A stretch of DNA of 64,000 nucleotides from Linnemannia elongata (taxonomy: Eukaryota > Mortierellomycota > Mortierellomycetes > Mortierellales > Mortierellaceae). This document shows positions 34,481 through 44,094 of the stretch, piece by piece. Made by a program: the position numbers and the translations under genes. Below the pieces are notes generated by a model, which was not told where the DNA came from, made no database searches, and saw nothing but the letters and a program-made list of their open reading frames with translations. Numbering within the stretch: position 1 is the stretch's first letter; the number at the start of each line of letters is the position of its first letter. Where the stretch lies: the NCBI GenBank assembly GCA_036320915.1, contig JAXBDG010000012.1:248001-312000 (forward strand), in the 5' to 3' direction.

Positions 34481-35683
34481 AGGACGGTTGTTAAGGGTTT
34501 TGGTAAGGGCAATGAAGTTGTGAGAGTATGATGGCGAAAATAAGAGAGCTAAAAATAAACATTGAAACAAGGGGAGGCAACAAAACTAAGGAAATGGGCT
34601 TGGGAGTGAGATGGCAAAAAGCAGTCAATTATTATGCTTCCAAAATGACTAGAAAAAATTGCGTGTTTTCCATTTCATATCTGTTCTCCATTTATCACTT
34701 CTAACTTGCTATCATTATCCACGTCCTTATCATGACCAATTCTCCCGCTCATTGTCTTCTTTCGCAATCTGTTTGTCTTCTATCCCTCTGGAAATGCTCG
34801 ACACATCCCTTCGATCAACACACAAGCACTCTCTCTCCTATCAACACTTTCCCACTCGTCTCATATCAACACTTTCATCCACCTTCTATCTCGTCGCCTT
34901 ACGAATTAACTCTCACTGTTGTCATCCATTAACCCCCTCCACGCCTGCCGCTGTGTTTTCCCTCTGACATTCTCCATTCTTTTCAAGTTATCTGTTCGGC
35001 ATGTCTTCACGGCAATCCACAAAGTGCAAGCCTAGGCCACGATAGGAGTTCTTTCCTGTCAGCTTACCTCCTTTAAATGGACTATCTCAACTTTGTCCAC
35101 TGCAGAACCGAAGACCATCTGTGGGGACGGATGTTTTCCGGTGTCAAGTAAACAAGTCGATTTTGGTTCTTACTCCCTCTCTCCCTCTCACTTCCTCTCT
35201 TCTCCTTTTCACTCCCTCTCCGCATGTTACAATAGTCTCTAAGGCTAGCCCCTTTCTCTATTCACACCATTTCTCAATAAATTATGTCTTAGAGTCTCGA
35301 TAACCCGTTTTTCAACTTGCGCATGCTATGCCTCTCACTCTCTCTGTATCAAAAATGGTGCTCCTGAAAAACGATCTGCCTCTTGCCCACTGTGACTGAA
35401 GGGCATCTGGGTTCTTTATGACGACTGCCCTATGTTACAGCATTGATGCCACCAAAGTTACTGGCATGATTGTTTCGTCAACATTATATCTTCGGTACTT
35501 AGACTTCTTTATTAGGAGCTTGGGAGCTGTTTTAGTCCTTTTCGAGATCGAATTCGTTGGAGCGCAAATCCCCACCGCTGCATACTTGTATCCTTCCTGG
35601 TTATTTTCCTTGTCATATCCGTAGGTCTCCAAAACGAAGTTAGACAGAACGACCAGATGCGGATGCCACTCTGAGCTATTTGA
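34481..35683. other. Intergenic, no gene seen
   Basis: C/T-rich sequence (about 34660-35280) without supported genes. Confidence 0.5.
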
Positions 35684-37849
35684 TTATCGTCGAAGGTACC
35701 CATCGTGCTTGCCATGGTGGTCTCTGCCTTCGTCATGCTTGCCATGGTGGTCTCTGCCTTCGTCATGCTTGCCATGGTGGTCTCTGCTTTCGTCGTGCTT
35801 GCCATGGTGGTCCCTGCCTTCGTCGTGCTTGCCATGGTGGTCTCTGCCTTCGTCATGCTTGCCATGGTGGTCTCTGCCTTCGTCGTGCTTGCCATGGTGG
35901 TCCCTGCCTTCGTCGTGCTTGCCATGGTGGTCCCTGCCTTCGTCGTGCTTGCCATGGTGGTCTCTGCCTTCGTCATGCTTGCCATGGTGGTCCCTGCCTT
36001 CGTCATGCTTGCCATGGTGGTCTCTGCCTTCGTCATGCTTGCCATGGTGGTCTCTGCCTTCGTCATGCTTGCCATGGTGGTCTCTGCCTTCGTCGTGCTT
36101 GCCATGGTGGTCCCTGCCTTCGTCATGCTTGCCATGGTGGTCTCTGCCTTCGTCGTGCTTGCCATGGTGGTCCCTGCCTTCGTCATGCTTGCCATGGTGG
36201 TCCCTGCCTTCGTCATGCTTGCCATGGTGGTCCCTGCCTTCGTCATGCTTGCCATGGTGGTCTCTGCCTTCGTCGTGCTTGCCATGGTGGTCCCTGCCTT
36301 CGTCATGCTTGCCATGGTGGTCCCTGCCTTCGTCATGCTTGCCATGGTGGTCCCTGCCTTCGTCATGCTTGCCATGGTGGTCTCTGCCTTCGTCGTGCTT
36401 GCCATGGTGGTCCCTGCCTTCGTCATGCTTGCCATGGTGGTCCCTGCCTTCGTCATGCTTGCCATGGTGGTCTCTGCCTTCGTCATGCTTGCCATGGTGG
36501 TCCCTGCCTTCGTCATGCTTGCCATGGTGGTCTCTGCCTTCGTCATGCTTGCCATGGTGGTCCCTGCCTTCGTCGTGCTTGCCATGGTGGTCCCTGCCTT
36601 CGTCGTGCTTGCCATGGTGGTCCCTGCCTTCGTCGTGCTTGCCATGGTGGTCTCTGCCTTCGTCATGCTTGCCATGGTGGTCCCTGCCTTCGTCGTGCTT
36701 GCCATGGTGGTCCCTGCCTTCGTCGTGCTTGCCATGGTGGTCTCTGCCTTCGTCATGCTTGCCATGGTGGTCCCTGCCTTCGTCATGCTTGCCATGGTGG
36801 TCCCTGCCTTCGTCATGCTTGCCATGGTGGTCTCTGCCTTCGTCATGCTTGCCATGGTGGTCCCTGCCTTCGTCATGCTTGCCATGGTGGTCCCTGCCTT
36901 CGTCATGCTTGCCATGGTGGTCTCTGCCTTCGTCGTGCTTGCCATGGTGGTCTCTGCCTTCGTCGCTCTTGCCACCGCCATCGTTCTTGCCACCGCCATC
37001 GCCATCGTTCTTGCCACCACCATCGCCATCGTTCTTGCCACCGCCATCGCCATCGTTCTTGCCACCGCCATCGCCATCGTTCTTGCCACCGCCATCGCCA
37101 TCGTTCTTGCCACCACCATCGCCATCGTTCTTGCCACCGCCATCGCCATCGTTCTTGCCACCGCCATCGCCATCGTTCTTGCCACCACCATCGCCATCGT
37201 TCTTGCCACCGCCATCGCCATCGTTCTTGCCACCACCATCGCCATCGTTCTTGCCACCACCATCGCCATCGTTCTTGCCACCGCCATCGCCATCGTTCTT
37301 GCCACCGCCATCGCCATCGTTCTTGCCACCACCATCGCCATCGTTCTTGCCACCGCCATCGCCATCGTTCTTGCCACCGCCATCGTTCTTGCCACCGCCA
37401 TCGCCATCGTTCTTGCCACCGCCATCGCCATCGTTCTTGCCACCGCCATCGCTCTTGCCACCGCCACCGCCATCGCTCTTGCCACCGCCACCGCCATCGT
37501 TCTTGCCGCCGCCATCGTTCTTGCCACCGCCATCGCTCTTGCCACCGCCACCGCCATCGCTCTTGCCGCTTCCTCCGCCAAGGTAGGCACGTCGATTGAG
37601 CGAACGCTTTTTCTTGTCGTCGCCCGCATCATCACGCCTCATGAAAGAATGTATCACGTCCGCGACACTAGCAACGGGAACAGCACCCGCATGGCGCTTG
37701 GCGACATCGATTTCATGCGAAGCGAAGGATCTGGTCAGAACATTTGCATGGCGTTTCTCAACAGACACGAGTTGATTGGACGTGGAGACCGGGGCCGACT
37801 GGATAACAGCCAAGGCTGCGAGGATTGTAATGAGGGTGAAAGTCCTCAT
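35684..37849 (-). CDS. Secreted His-rich repeat protein, 721 aa
   Basis: Signal peptide MRTFTLITILAALAVIQS, then a pro-like region with several dibasic sites (VEKR-H, VAKR-H, FMRR-D, KKKR-S, LNRR) that kexin could cut into peptides such as HANVLTRSFASHEIDVA. Residues about 90-290 are Gly/Asn/Asp repeats, mostly the 8-mer GGGKNDGD. Residues about 295-715 are about 42 near-perfect copies of DEGRDHHGKH, followed by DGYLRR. The His-His pairs and acidic residues suggest metal binding or a hydrated matrix, by inference. Nucleotide units are 30 bp and 24 bp, nearly identical, so copy number should vary between strains. The absence of stops keeps other frames open; those ORFs are artefacts. A TATAAATA box lies about 130 bp upstream. 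Confidence 0.85.
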   Translation of the reverse strand: MRTFTLITILAALAVIQSAPVSTSNQLVSVEKRHANVLTRSFASHEIDVAKRHAGAVPVASVADVIHSFMRRDDAGDDKKKRSLNRRAYLGGGSGKSDGGGGGKSDGGGKNDGGGKNDGGGGGKSDGGGGGKSDGGGKNDGDGGGKNDGDGGGKNDGGGKNDGDGGGKNDGDGGGKNDGDGGGKNDGDGGGKNDGDGGGKNDGDGGGKNDGDGGGKNDGDGGGKNDGDGGGKNDGDGGGKNDGDGGGKNDGDGGGKNDGDGGGKNDGDGGGKNDGDGGGKNDGDGGGKNDGGGKSDEGRDHHGKHDEGRDHHGKHDEGRDHHGKHDEGRDHHGKHDEGRDHHGKHDEGRDHHGKHDEGRDHHGKHDEGRDHHGKHDEGRDHHGKHDEGRDHHGKHDEGRDHHGKHDEGRDHHGKHDEGRDHHGKHDEGRDHHGKHDEGRDHHGKHDEGRDHHGKHDEGRDHHGKHDEGRDHHGKHDEGRDHHGKHDEGRDHHGKHDEGRDHHGKHDEGRDHHGKHDEGRDHHGKHDEGRDHHGKHDEGRDHHGKHDEGRDHHGKHDEGRDHHGKHDEGRDHHGKHDEGRDHHGKHDEGRDHHGKHDEGRDHHGKHDEGRDHHGKHDEGRDHHGKHDEGRDHHGKHDEGRDHHGKHDEGRDHHGKHDEGRDHHGKHDEGRDHHGKHDEGRDHHGKHDESRDHHGKHDEGRDHHGKHDEGRDHHGKHDGYLRR
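35700..36965. repeat. Minisatellite: about 42 x 30 bp
   Basis: Near-identical 30-bp units (plus strand GTGCTTGCCATGGTGGTCTC-type) differ at only two recurring sites (A/G in the His/Asp codon context, T/C in the Arg/Gly context). They encode DEGRDHHGKH on the minus strand. Confidence 0.98.
36966..37570. repeat. Minisatellite: 24-bp and shorter Gly-coding units
   Basis: Units of GCCACCGCCATCGCCATCGTTCTT, with 15-bp variants at both ends, encode GKNDGDGG / GKSDGG on the minus strand. About 18 full units are seen. Confidence 0.95.
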
Positions 37850-37976
37850 GTTGTGTAGAAGTTGAAAGGGTTAAGGATGGATGAAGAGAATGTGAGTCGT
37901 TTGAGAGGGTATGAGGAAAAGGATAAAGAACTTGAAAGTTGAGGATTAAACCAGAAAGCAGGGTACGACGGCTCCG

Positions 37977-37984
37977 TATTTATA
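37977..37984 (-). promoter_or_regulatory. TATA box (TATAAATA) of the His-rich protein gene
   Basis: TATAAATA on the minus strand, about 130 bp upstream of the ATG at 37849. The same octamer precedes the peptide gene at 51122. Confidence 0.55.
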
Positions 37985-39249
37985 GCTTTGACGAAGGTGC
38001 GATGGGATGCGTGAAAAACGAGCGGTTATTCCAGTGAGCATCGCTGTGATCTTCAATGTGTCTTGACGTGATCCCACAGTTGGAGTTGTTGTGGTCTACC
38101 AGGCCCATTTTAGGAAGTACGCGGCAATCAAGGGTCCAGGCTGCATGAGATCTAGCCACAAATATCAAAAAATAATTCCATCGCGTGTCGCAGCGATTGG
38201 TCCAGCAGACCGTGTTCCTCACTTTATTCAGGTATGCTATTTTTGCAAGCCAGACGTATTGTTAGTAGAAAGGGACGAGAAAGTTTCTCTTTCGAGGCCA
38301 GGCGCTCTATTTTTAAAACCGATATCTGCACATCGTTTTGTGAAATACTCCATTTTTCTATGTAAAAGTGGAGAACTTCAAGAAAAGCCTGCAGGCTATC
38401 AAATACATCTCAAGGACTGTGGACCCGTAAATAAGGATTCGCATAGGACTTGTAAGACTTAGTACCATTAATGTAACAGATCAGAACGAGGAAGAGAACA
38501 CCTAAGCAATAAACAAGACAGGGGTCAGGAAACAAGGACTCAGAGAGCTGATAACTGTATTCAGTGACGATCTTTTATTTCGCACCACTGAGTGGAAATA
38601 TGCCAAACGCAACCCACCCATATGGAGACTTATGTACCCTAGTGTGGTTTTTACCACATGGTGATGTTCCTCGAAAAAAGGGGTAATTAAAACAAAACCC
38701 GTACTGAAACAATACCACTCTAAGTAGAATATGTCCCCAGTTGACGTTCCCACTGTGGCCAAAGTGTAAGAAAATAGGAGACGCTCCCCCTGTGGCCAAA
38801 GCGTAAGAAAATAGGAGTTGCAACTGTAACGGTCAACCCAAATTCGTGAGTGTGTGTCTGACGTAGAGATCACCAGTGAAACATGTAACAATTGGCTAGG
38901 TATCTTCTTTCTTGCCTCAGGGGTAAAGGCCTGTGCGCTTGTGCCTGAAATTGACCAAAGCATGAAAATTTTATGGGGCCAGCCAGATCAAGGGGTGCGA
39001 AAAATCAAAGGGTAAAACATAACAGCGAAACAGACCATTTTTTTTTTCTTCTTTATACAAACTTGGAAATTGTTCATATCGCCTCTATAAGTAAACGCTC
39101 TAGCCCCCCTTCTTAATACTCGATAAACACGATAGCTATTACCGAACCTAGCACATTGCGTTCATCTCGGCCGAATCGTTGTCTTAACCTACAACAGTTG
39201 GATCCTTTTATTGTGATATCATACATGTAGACGGCCCCAACTATAAGGC
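37985..39249. other. Intergenic, no gene seen
   Basis: Contains short degenerate direct repeats (GTGGCCAAAGTGTAAGAAAATAGGAG at 38757 and 38795) but no supported gene. Confidence 0.5.
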
Positions 39250-39253
39250 CTAT

Positions 39254-39621
39254 CTAACCACTTCCCCATCTAACTACGCCTCCATTTAATCCCACCCAGC
39301 TAACCACACCGCCATTTAACCACTTTGTCACTATTCTGGAGCCTAGCCCATCATATATAAATACCCCAGCTTCCCTGTATAAGTACCCGCCGACGGAATC
39401 GAAAAGAGTCATCATGTCTGGTACCCAATCGTCATCCCAGCTTCCTTGTATAAGTACCCGCCGACGGAATCGAAAAGAGTCATCATGGCTGGTACCCAAT
39501 CGTCATCGGCGGCATTGAAGTAAAAACCCCAGTGCTGAGACAGGAGCTCGATCACAGAGCCTGTCTTGCCACATCCTATGAGAGCAGAAAGAACGCAACT
39601 AATAGTCAGAATACGCATCAT
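39254..39621 (-). pseudogene. Fragment of a P-loop NTPase-like (Crinkler/STAND-type) gene
   Basis: The minus-strand frame from 39621 reads a P-loop-like GCGKTGS followed by VIELLSQHWGFYFNAADDDW and MMTLFDSVGGYLYKEAG. In my memory this resembles the N-terminal NTPase region of Crinkler-like proteins expanded in Mortierella and Mucorales (GxSGCGKT...E-L...WGFYF). A 71-bp tandem duplication (39365-39435, 39436-39506) repeats the last segment out of frame, so the piece is not a working gene. No further downstream domain is present. Confidence 0.4.
39365..39506. repeat. Tandem duplication, 2 x 71 bp
   Basis: Units 39365-39435 and 39436-39506 differ by a few bases only. They lie inside the NTPase-like fragment and shift its frame. 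Confidence 0.9.
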
Positions 39622-39717
39622 CCGCGTTTGCTGATGTCTTCATGACGCCTTCATCCGTGTTTGCTGATGTCTTCATGACGCCTTCATCCGTGTTTGCTTA
39701 TGTCTTCATGACGCCTT
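39619..39717. repeat. Tandem repeat, 3 x 33 bp
   Basis: Three near-identical units CATCCGTGTTTGCTGATGTC-TTCATGACGCCTT abut the upstream end of the NTPase-like fragment. Confidence 0.9.
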
Positions 39718-40258
39718 TTGCATCAAATAGCTTAACAGTGACGCCGAACAGTGGGATGTACATCTTCAGAATGGAAGTCACTGTGATATTCTCCTCGACA
39801 TAGAAACAGAGTCGAAGTTCGGAAGGACTCTAGATTAAACCACCTTGTGCATCCCAAGTGAGACCCCATCACCAGACCCCATCACCAGGCATAACCGCAC
39901 GCTGGGAGCTTATAAATCTACTCGCTCAGAATCCATCCTGTCGCGTCTTAAGTATAAGGGAAAAAACCTAGAGTACTTGCCACTTTCTATGCCAAATCAC
40001 TTTCAGCCACAACAAATCTCCTATTCATGCCATACCTTCATTCCCACTCATGTTTTCAATCATCAATAACAAAAATAAAATGAAAAGATGTTTAGAAAAA
40101 AAGGTTTATTTGTAGCTCGCCGTCTGTCTGTGGGCTCTCACGGTAAGAACCCACATTCCAGGGCACACCGCGGGGAGGTCGCGAGCTAGGTGCCCCAAAG
40201 GTTGGTAGTTTGATAGTTTGAAAAAAAAAGAGGATCAAAAAAGCAAGCCACCGCTAGC

Positions 40259-40692
40259 CCAATGCCACCATAGTCAAAGAAAAGCCGACAGTGGAAAACT
40301 GCCTCAGACTGGATGCCAGTGTCATCATAGGCAGGTGTTTTTGCCCTCGGTTGCCCGAAGTCAAAGAAAAGCCGATTGGAAATTGCGTCAGACTTGGGGG
40401 CAAGTGTCATCGTCCGCAAGTTTGTACCCTCAGTTGCCTCAATGCCACTCTAACAAATAAAAGCCGATTTGAAATTGCGTCAGACTTGAAGTGTCATCAT
40501 CCGCAAGGTTGTGCCCTCAGTTGCCTCAATGCCACTCCAACAAGAAAAGCCGGTTGAAAAGTGCGTCAGACTTGAAGTGTCATCATCCGCAAGTTTGAGC
40601 CCTCAGTTATCCCAATACCACTCCAGCAAAGAAAAGCCGATAGTGGAGAGTGCCTCAAACCTCAGTATGAGTGTCATCATAGGCATAAGCCC
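40259..40692. repeat. Tandem repeat, 5 x about 85-97 bp
   Basis: Five diverged units share AAAAGCCGA, GCGTCAGACTTG, GTGTCATCATCCGCA and CCCTCAGTTGCC in order. A short GC-rich repeat follows at 40695-40860 (CCCGCGACCCCATTATG-like, about 6 copies). No coding role is seen. Confidence 0.85.
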
Positions 40693-40699
40693 GCGTCCC

Positions 40700-42458
40700 C
40701 ACAAGTGCGCCATCGTTCTGAGTGAACACACAATCATCCCTCGAGCCCATGATCCCGCGTCCCCTTAATGAGCCCTCAAGACCCCATTGCCCGCGACCCC
40801 ATTATGCCCGCGACCCCGTAATTAGCCCTCAGAATCCCATATTATCCCGCGACCCCATCCTAAATAGAAAAAAAACAAGAAAAAAAAGAGAATTTGAAGA
40901 GAGAAGCCCCCCAGGGCGACCACCATGCCGGCGTACCCACACCTGTGACATCCCCTTCTTTACCTGAATGGCCAACTAGAGATTGACGCAGTGCAATATC
41001 CAGTACTAATGTTGCTTTGAACAGTACCGTCTAGAAGGCCAGACAGTGTAGTGCAAAGAAGGACAACCGTGCCAAGGGGGACTTGCGGACACTTAAGTTA
41101 GGGGGGGGAGGGGTTTTTGACTCCTCCCGACCTCCGCTCGGCACCCCTTGATACTAAAGTTACAAGGCGACAGGGAAATGTTGTGATTAGTAAAAAGTTG
41201 CGCCACCAAAATTGCGTGTAGATGCTCCAGATTATTGCTCACTGATCTGCGCAAAATGATGTAATCAATGGCGATCAAGTTATGGCGAGGAAGGAGGGAG
41301 AGTGTGAAGGAAAGTAGTGTGTGAAGGAAAACGGAGGAAAGGAGGCGGAAGGGAAGGGAAGGGAACGAAGCAAAATCAACCCAGATGCGCACTTCCTACA
41401 AGAAAAGCAAAGAAAGTGGCGAAGACAAAAAAAAAAAAAAAAAAAAAAAAAGAGGGGAGGGGGGAAGAGCGAAACAAGGATACACACGCACACCCTCTCT
41501 TCTTTTTCGTGATACTTGAAATGAAAAGGAAATGAATGGAAGGGGAAAAAAGAGAAAGGAGGTATAGGAAAGGAAGGAAAGGGAAGGGAAGTATGTATCT
41601 TACCAGGTGTCGCTGAACCAGCGAGCAGGGGCCCTAGACTGTAGGGGCGGGCGTAAGGGAGAGGGGTTGATTCCTCCCCTCACCACCCGTTCTTGACGGT
41701 AGATCCAGACTTGACCTCTCACATCACTAAAGTTGATTCAGATGACAATAATCAAAAATCACTGATGATCAGTACAAAGCACACGCGACCCAATTTGTCT
41801 ATAGGTTTTTCTGATCAGTTTTGATCAGTGTGGAAACAACGTAACTATGATGGAAACGTCACTCAAGAACGACGAAGATGGCAGAGCGTGGGAACCGGAG
41901 AAATGAAGAGTGTATAAAAGAAGGCAAGGAAGAAAACGAGAGACCAAAACGCGGACGTAGACACACACCCGCAGATAATAGCCAACAAAGAAGGAGCGGA
42001 GAAGATCAAAGCCAACATACACCCCACAACGGAAGAAAGGACGGAGCACGAAGAAAGGCAGAGAATGGACGTCCAAGCAGTGAAGAAGGAGCGACGATGG
42101 AACATAACAAATAACGCAAACACAAACAAAAACGCGCACTCCGGCAAGAAAGCCAAGAAAGGCTGGACTGCAAGCAAAAGGCTGGAAGAGTGAAAAATAA
42201 CCATCCCCACACACTCTCTTTGCGTTTTCTGCTTTCTTGGAAGGAAAGAGGAGGAAAGGGAAAAGCTGTGCTGATTTACCAGTTGTCGCTTGTTCAGCGA
42301 GCGGGGTCCAAAAGAAACGGTAGAGGTGGGTGCCGAGGGAGGAGGCCAAAGAGGAGTGAAGAAGAAAAAAGAAATAGAAAAGACTTGTGAGTAAAGTGCT
42401 TTTATATGATCTCTCGAGAACACGTGGTCACCACCTCTTAACTTCCTGCTCACCCTCG

Positions 42459-42494
<36 letters not shown>

Positions 42495-42708
42495 AGCAAC
42501 TCGCAAACACCACCTCTCGAGACTCTATCAGCATGCAGGGAACAGGACCAACAAGCAAGGGACGCCATTTTGTTTGCTGCAATTAACCATCCGAAGGCTG
42601 CGATCGTAAGAAACCGACAGTTTATTGTCAGTGGGAATGTAGATGCTGGAAGGGATGGAGAGAATGTCGACGGTTCACTTGCTTAAGACCATTGAGCTGT
42701 TCCTTGGA
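40700..42708. other. Gene-poor region with poly-A, poly-T and a hairpin repeat
   Basis: A25 at 41427-41451 and T34 at 42460-42493. Two related segments, TTACCAGGTGTCGCTGAACCAGCGAGC (about 41601) and TTACCAGTTGTCGCTTGTTCAGCGAGC (about 42277), each form a TCGCT/AGCGA hairpin and may be ends of a dispersed repeat. Long ORFs across the purine-rich parts (for example 41863-42582) are Phe/Ser-rich low-complexity artefacts. Confidence 0.5.
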
Positions 42709-42873
42709 TCAGCTTTTGTCCGGAGGGAGACAGATGGTGCCTTCGTTGTCGTTATCTCCGAAATGATGAGACGCACATTGGTCATCGACATAGGAGAAGA
42801 TCCCTTTTGAGGGTTCGGGGTCTGATCCAAGGGAGCCAAGGCACAGGAATAAGAGAGGGAGAGATTTGTGCAT
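42709..42873 (-). CDS. Small secreted peptide, 54 aa
   Basis: Intronless ORF starting MHKSLPLLFLCLGSLGS (signal peptide), followed by a 37-residue acidic mature part with two Cys (DDQC...TIC) that could form one disulphide. The 5' flank on the minus strand has a TATA-like AAACTATAACAAC and a CAAC-rich leader, as in the other secreted genes here. No family is recognised; size and layout fit a secreted effector-like or signalling peptide. Confidence 0.5.
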   Translation of the reverse strand: MHKSLPLLFLCLGSLGSDPEPSKGIFSYVDDQCASHHFGDNDNEGTICLPPDKS

Positions 42874-44038
42874 GATTGTACACTGGGTGTTGAGATGAAA
42901 GGAGTTGTTATAGTTTATTAAATTGAGAGGGGCACTCTCAGATAGAAAACACAGCGACTAGTATGATCATATTTCTGGTATGTTGTTACCTTGCTCGACT
43001 AGGTGAGGACAAGTGTGAGAGAGGAAAGGATGAGTTGACTCAGGGACGGTGGTAGAAAGTTTTGGAAGAGAAGATGTTGCAGTATAATTGGCTAGTTATT
43101 TGCTTCGCGTAAGGAGGCTTGGTCGGGGTGAGGGTGATGCTGTAGAGGAAGCTAAAGGCGTTGTAGTTCAGTGCATGTGATGGCTCAAAGGCTGGCTCCC
43201 ACAAGACAGGCTTCGCGACCAATGAGGCAGATGGAGGTGGTGCCTGTTGCATAGGCAATACCGTAGGCACCGTTGGTGGCCATGGGTTGCACTTGAGGAC
43301 GATAAAGACTCAGACTGGGCTGAGGGGAGAGGGGCCACTATTCCATCGATAGTGACAACGGCGATGATGCGAACTGTGGAGATACCGCGGAAGAGTAAGA
43401 AGGATCTGATAAGAGCACTACTAATGATGTCTCAGCTGATATTAATGGATCAGTCTAAACTCGGAGAGGACGTAGCTGGCCTTGCAGTTGCAGCCACAGA
43501 GACTTTGGAAGGATACAACGATATCAGTGCCTTGCCCATCACTTGCAGCACTGCAAATATCGATCGTTGAGTAAGGAGGATTCTTTTCGTGGAAAAAGAT
43601 ACCACACCTCGACTGGTCTCCGGCTAATAGATTCAGGGCTCCGCGGTGGAAGAAAAGATAACGATGGTACATGACAGGTGTTCGGACAGCAGTACCTAAG
43701 AGACCGGCGAGGGCGTGATAAAGAGAAGTCGGTCAGCGCCTTCGCTATATGAGATAAAATAAGTACCTCGTCGCTTGCCAGCTTGGCCGCCAACAGCAAA
43801 TGTCGCCTTTCTCTTCTGCATCATATTCTTCCTTGAGCATTTCGATAGTCTGTAATAAAAGTAAAAAAAGCCGAAGAAGAATGAACGAGGCATGAATATG
43901 AGTCTAACAATCGCGGTTGACCCATGGCTTGAAAATATAAGAGGCAAGGCAAATTAGTGAATCTGGATCTGCACTTGGTCATAGTCTGGGGGTGATCAGT
44001 AAGTATGGTACGCGGGGTGTAAACAATAACGAATGAAC
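42874..44038. other. Intergenic; scattered exon-like pieces on the minus strand
   Basis: On the minus strand near 43840 an acceptor (TTACAG) precedes IEMLKEEYDAEEKGD. Near 43690 a piece reads VMYHRYLFFHRGALNLLAGDQ, and near 43290 a piece reads MATNGAYGIAYATGTTSIC, ending at TGA 43190. These look coding but could not be joined into one frame, so a gene or decayed gene here is possible but not supported. Confidence 0.25.
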
Positions 44039-44094
44039 GACAGCCAATCATCCTGGTTTTTGGCGCATGTCTACACCTCGGATGATTGGCTGTC
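44039..44094. promoter_or_regulatory. Perfect 15-bp inverted repeat carrying two opposed CCAAT boxes
   Basis: Arms GACAGCCAATCATCC (44039-44053) and GGATGATTGGCTGTC (44080-44094) are separated by 26 bp. Each arm contains a CCAAT box in opposite orientation, the core site of the HAP/NF-Y complex. This could be a bidirectional promoter element or a cruciform. Confidence 0.5.

Noticed and set aside
35700..36965. CRISPR-like regular 30-bp repeats
   Set aside because: There are no unique spacers, the units are directly tandem and they code for protein; the genome is eukaryotic.
35512..37858. Four other very long ORFs (625-717 codons) overlapping the His-rich gene on both strands
   Set aside because: They stay open only because the 30-bp and 24-bp units are multiples of three without stops. 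Only the 35684-37849 minus frame has a signal peptide, an upstream TATA box and non-repeat ends that make sense.
41601..42303. Helitron end at the TCGCT/AGCGA hairpins
   Set aside because: The hairpin at 41601 is followed by CTAG then A, not T, and the second copy has no CTAG.
41863..42582. 239-codon minus-strand ORF
   Set aside because: It contains the poly-Lys from the A/T homopolymer and Phe/Ser-rich filler; no start context, domain or splice support.
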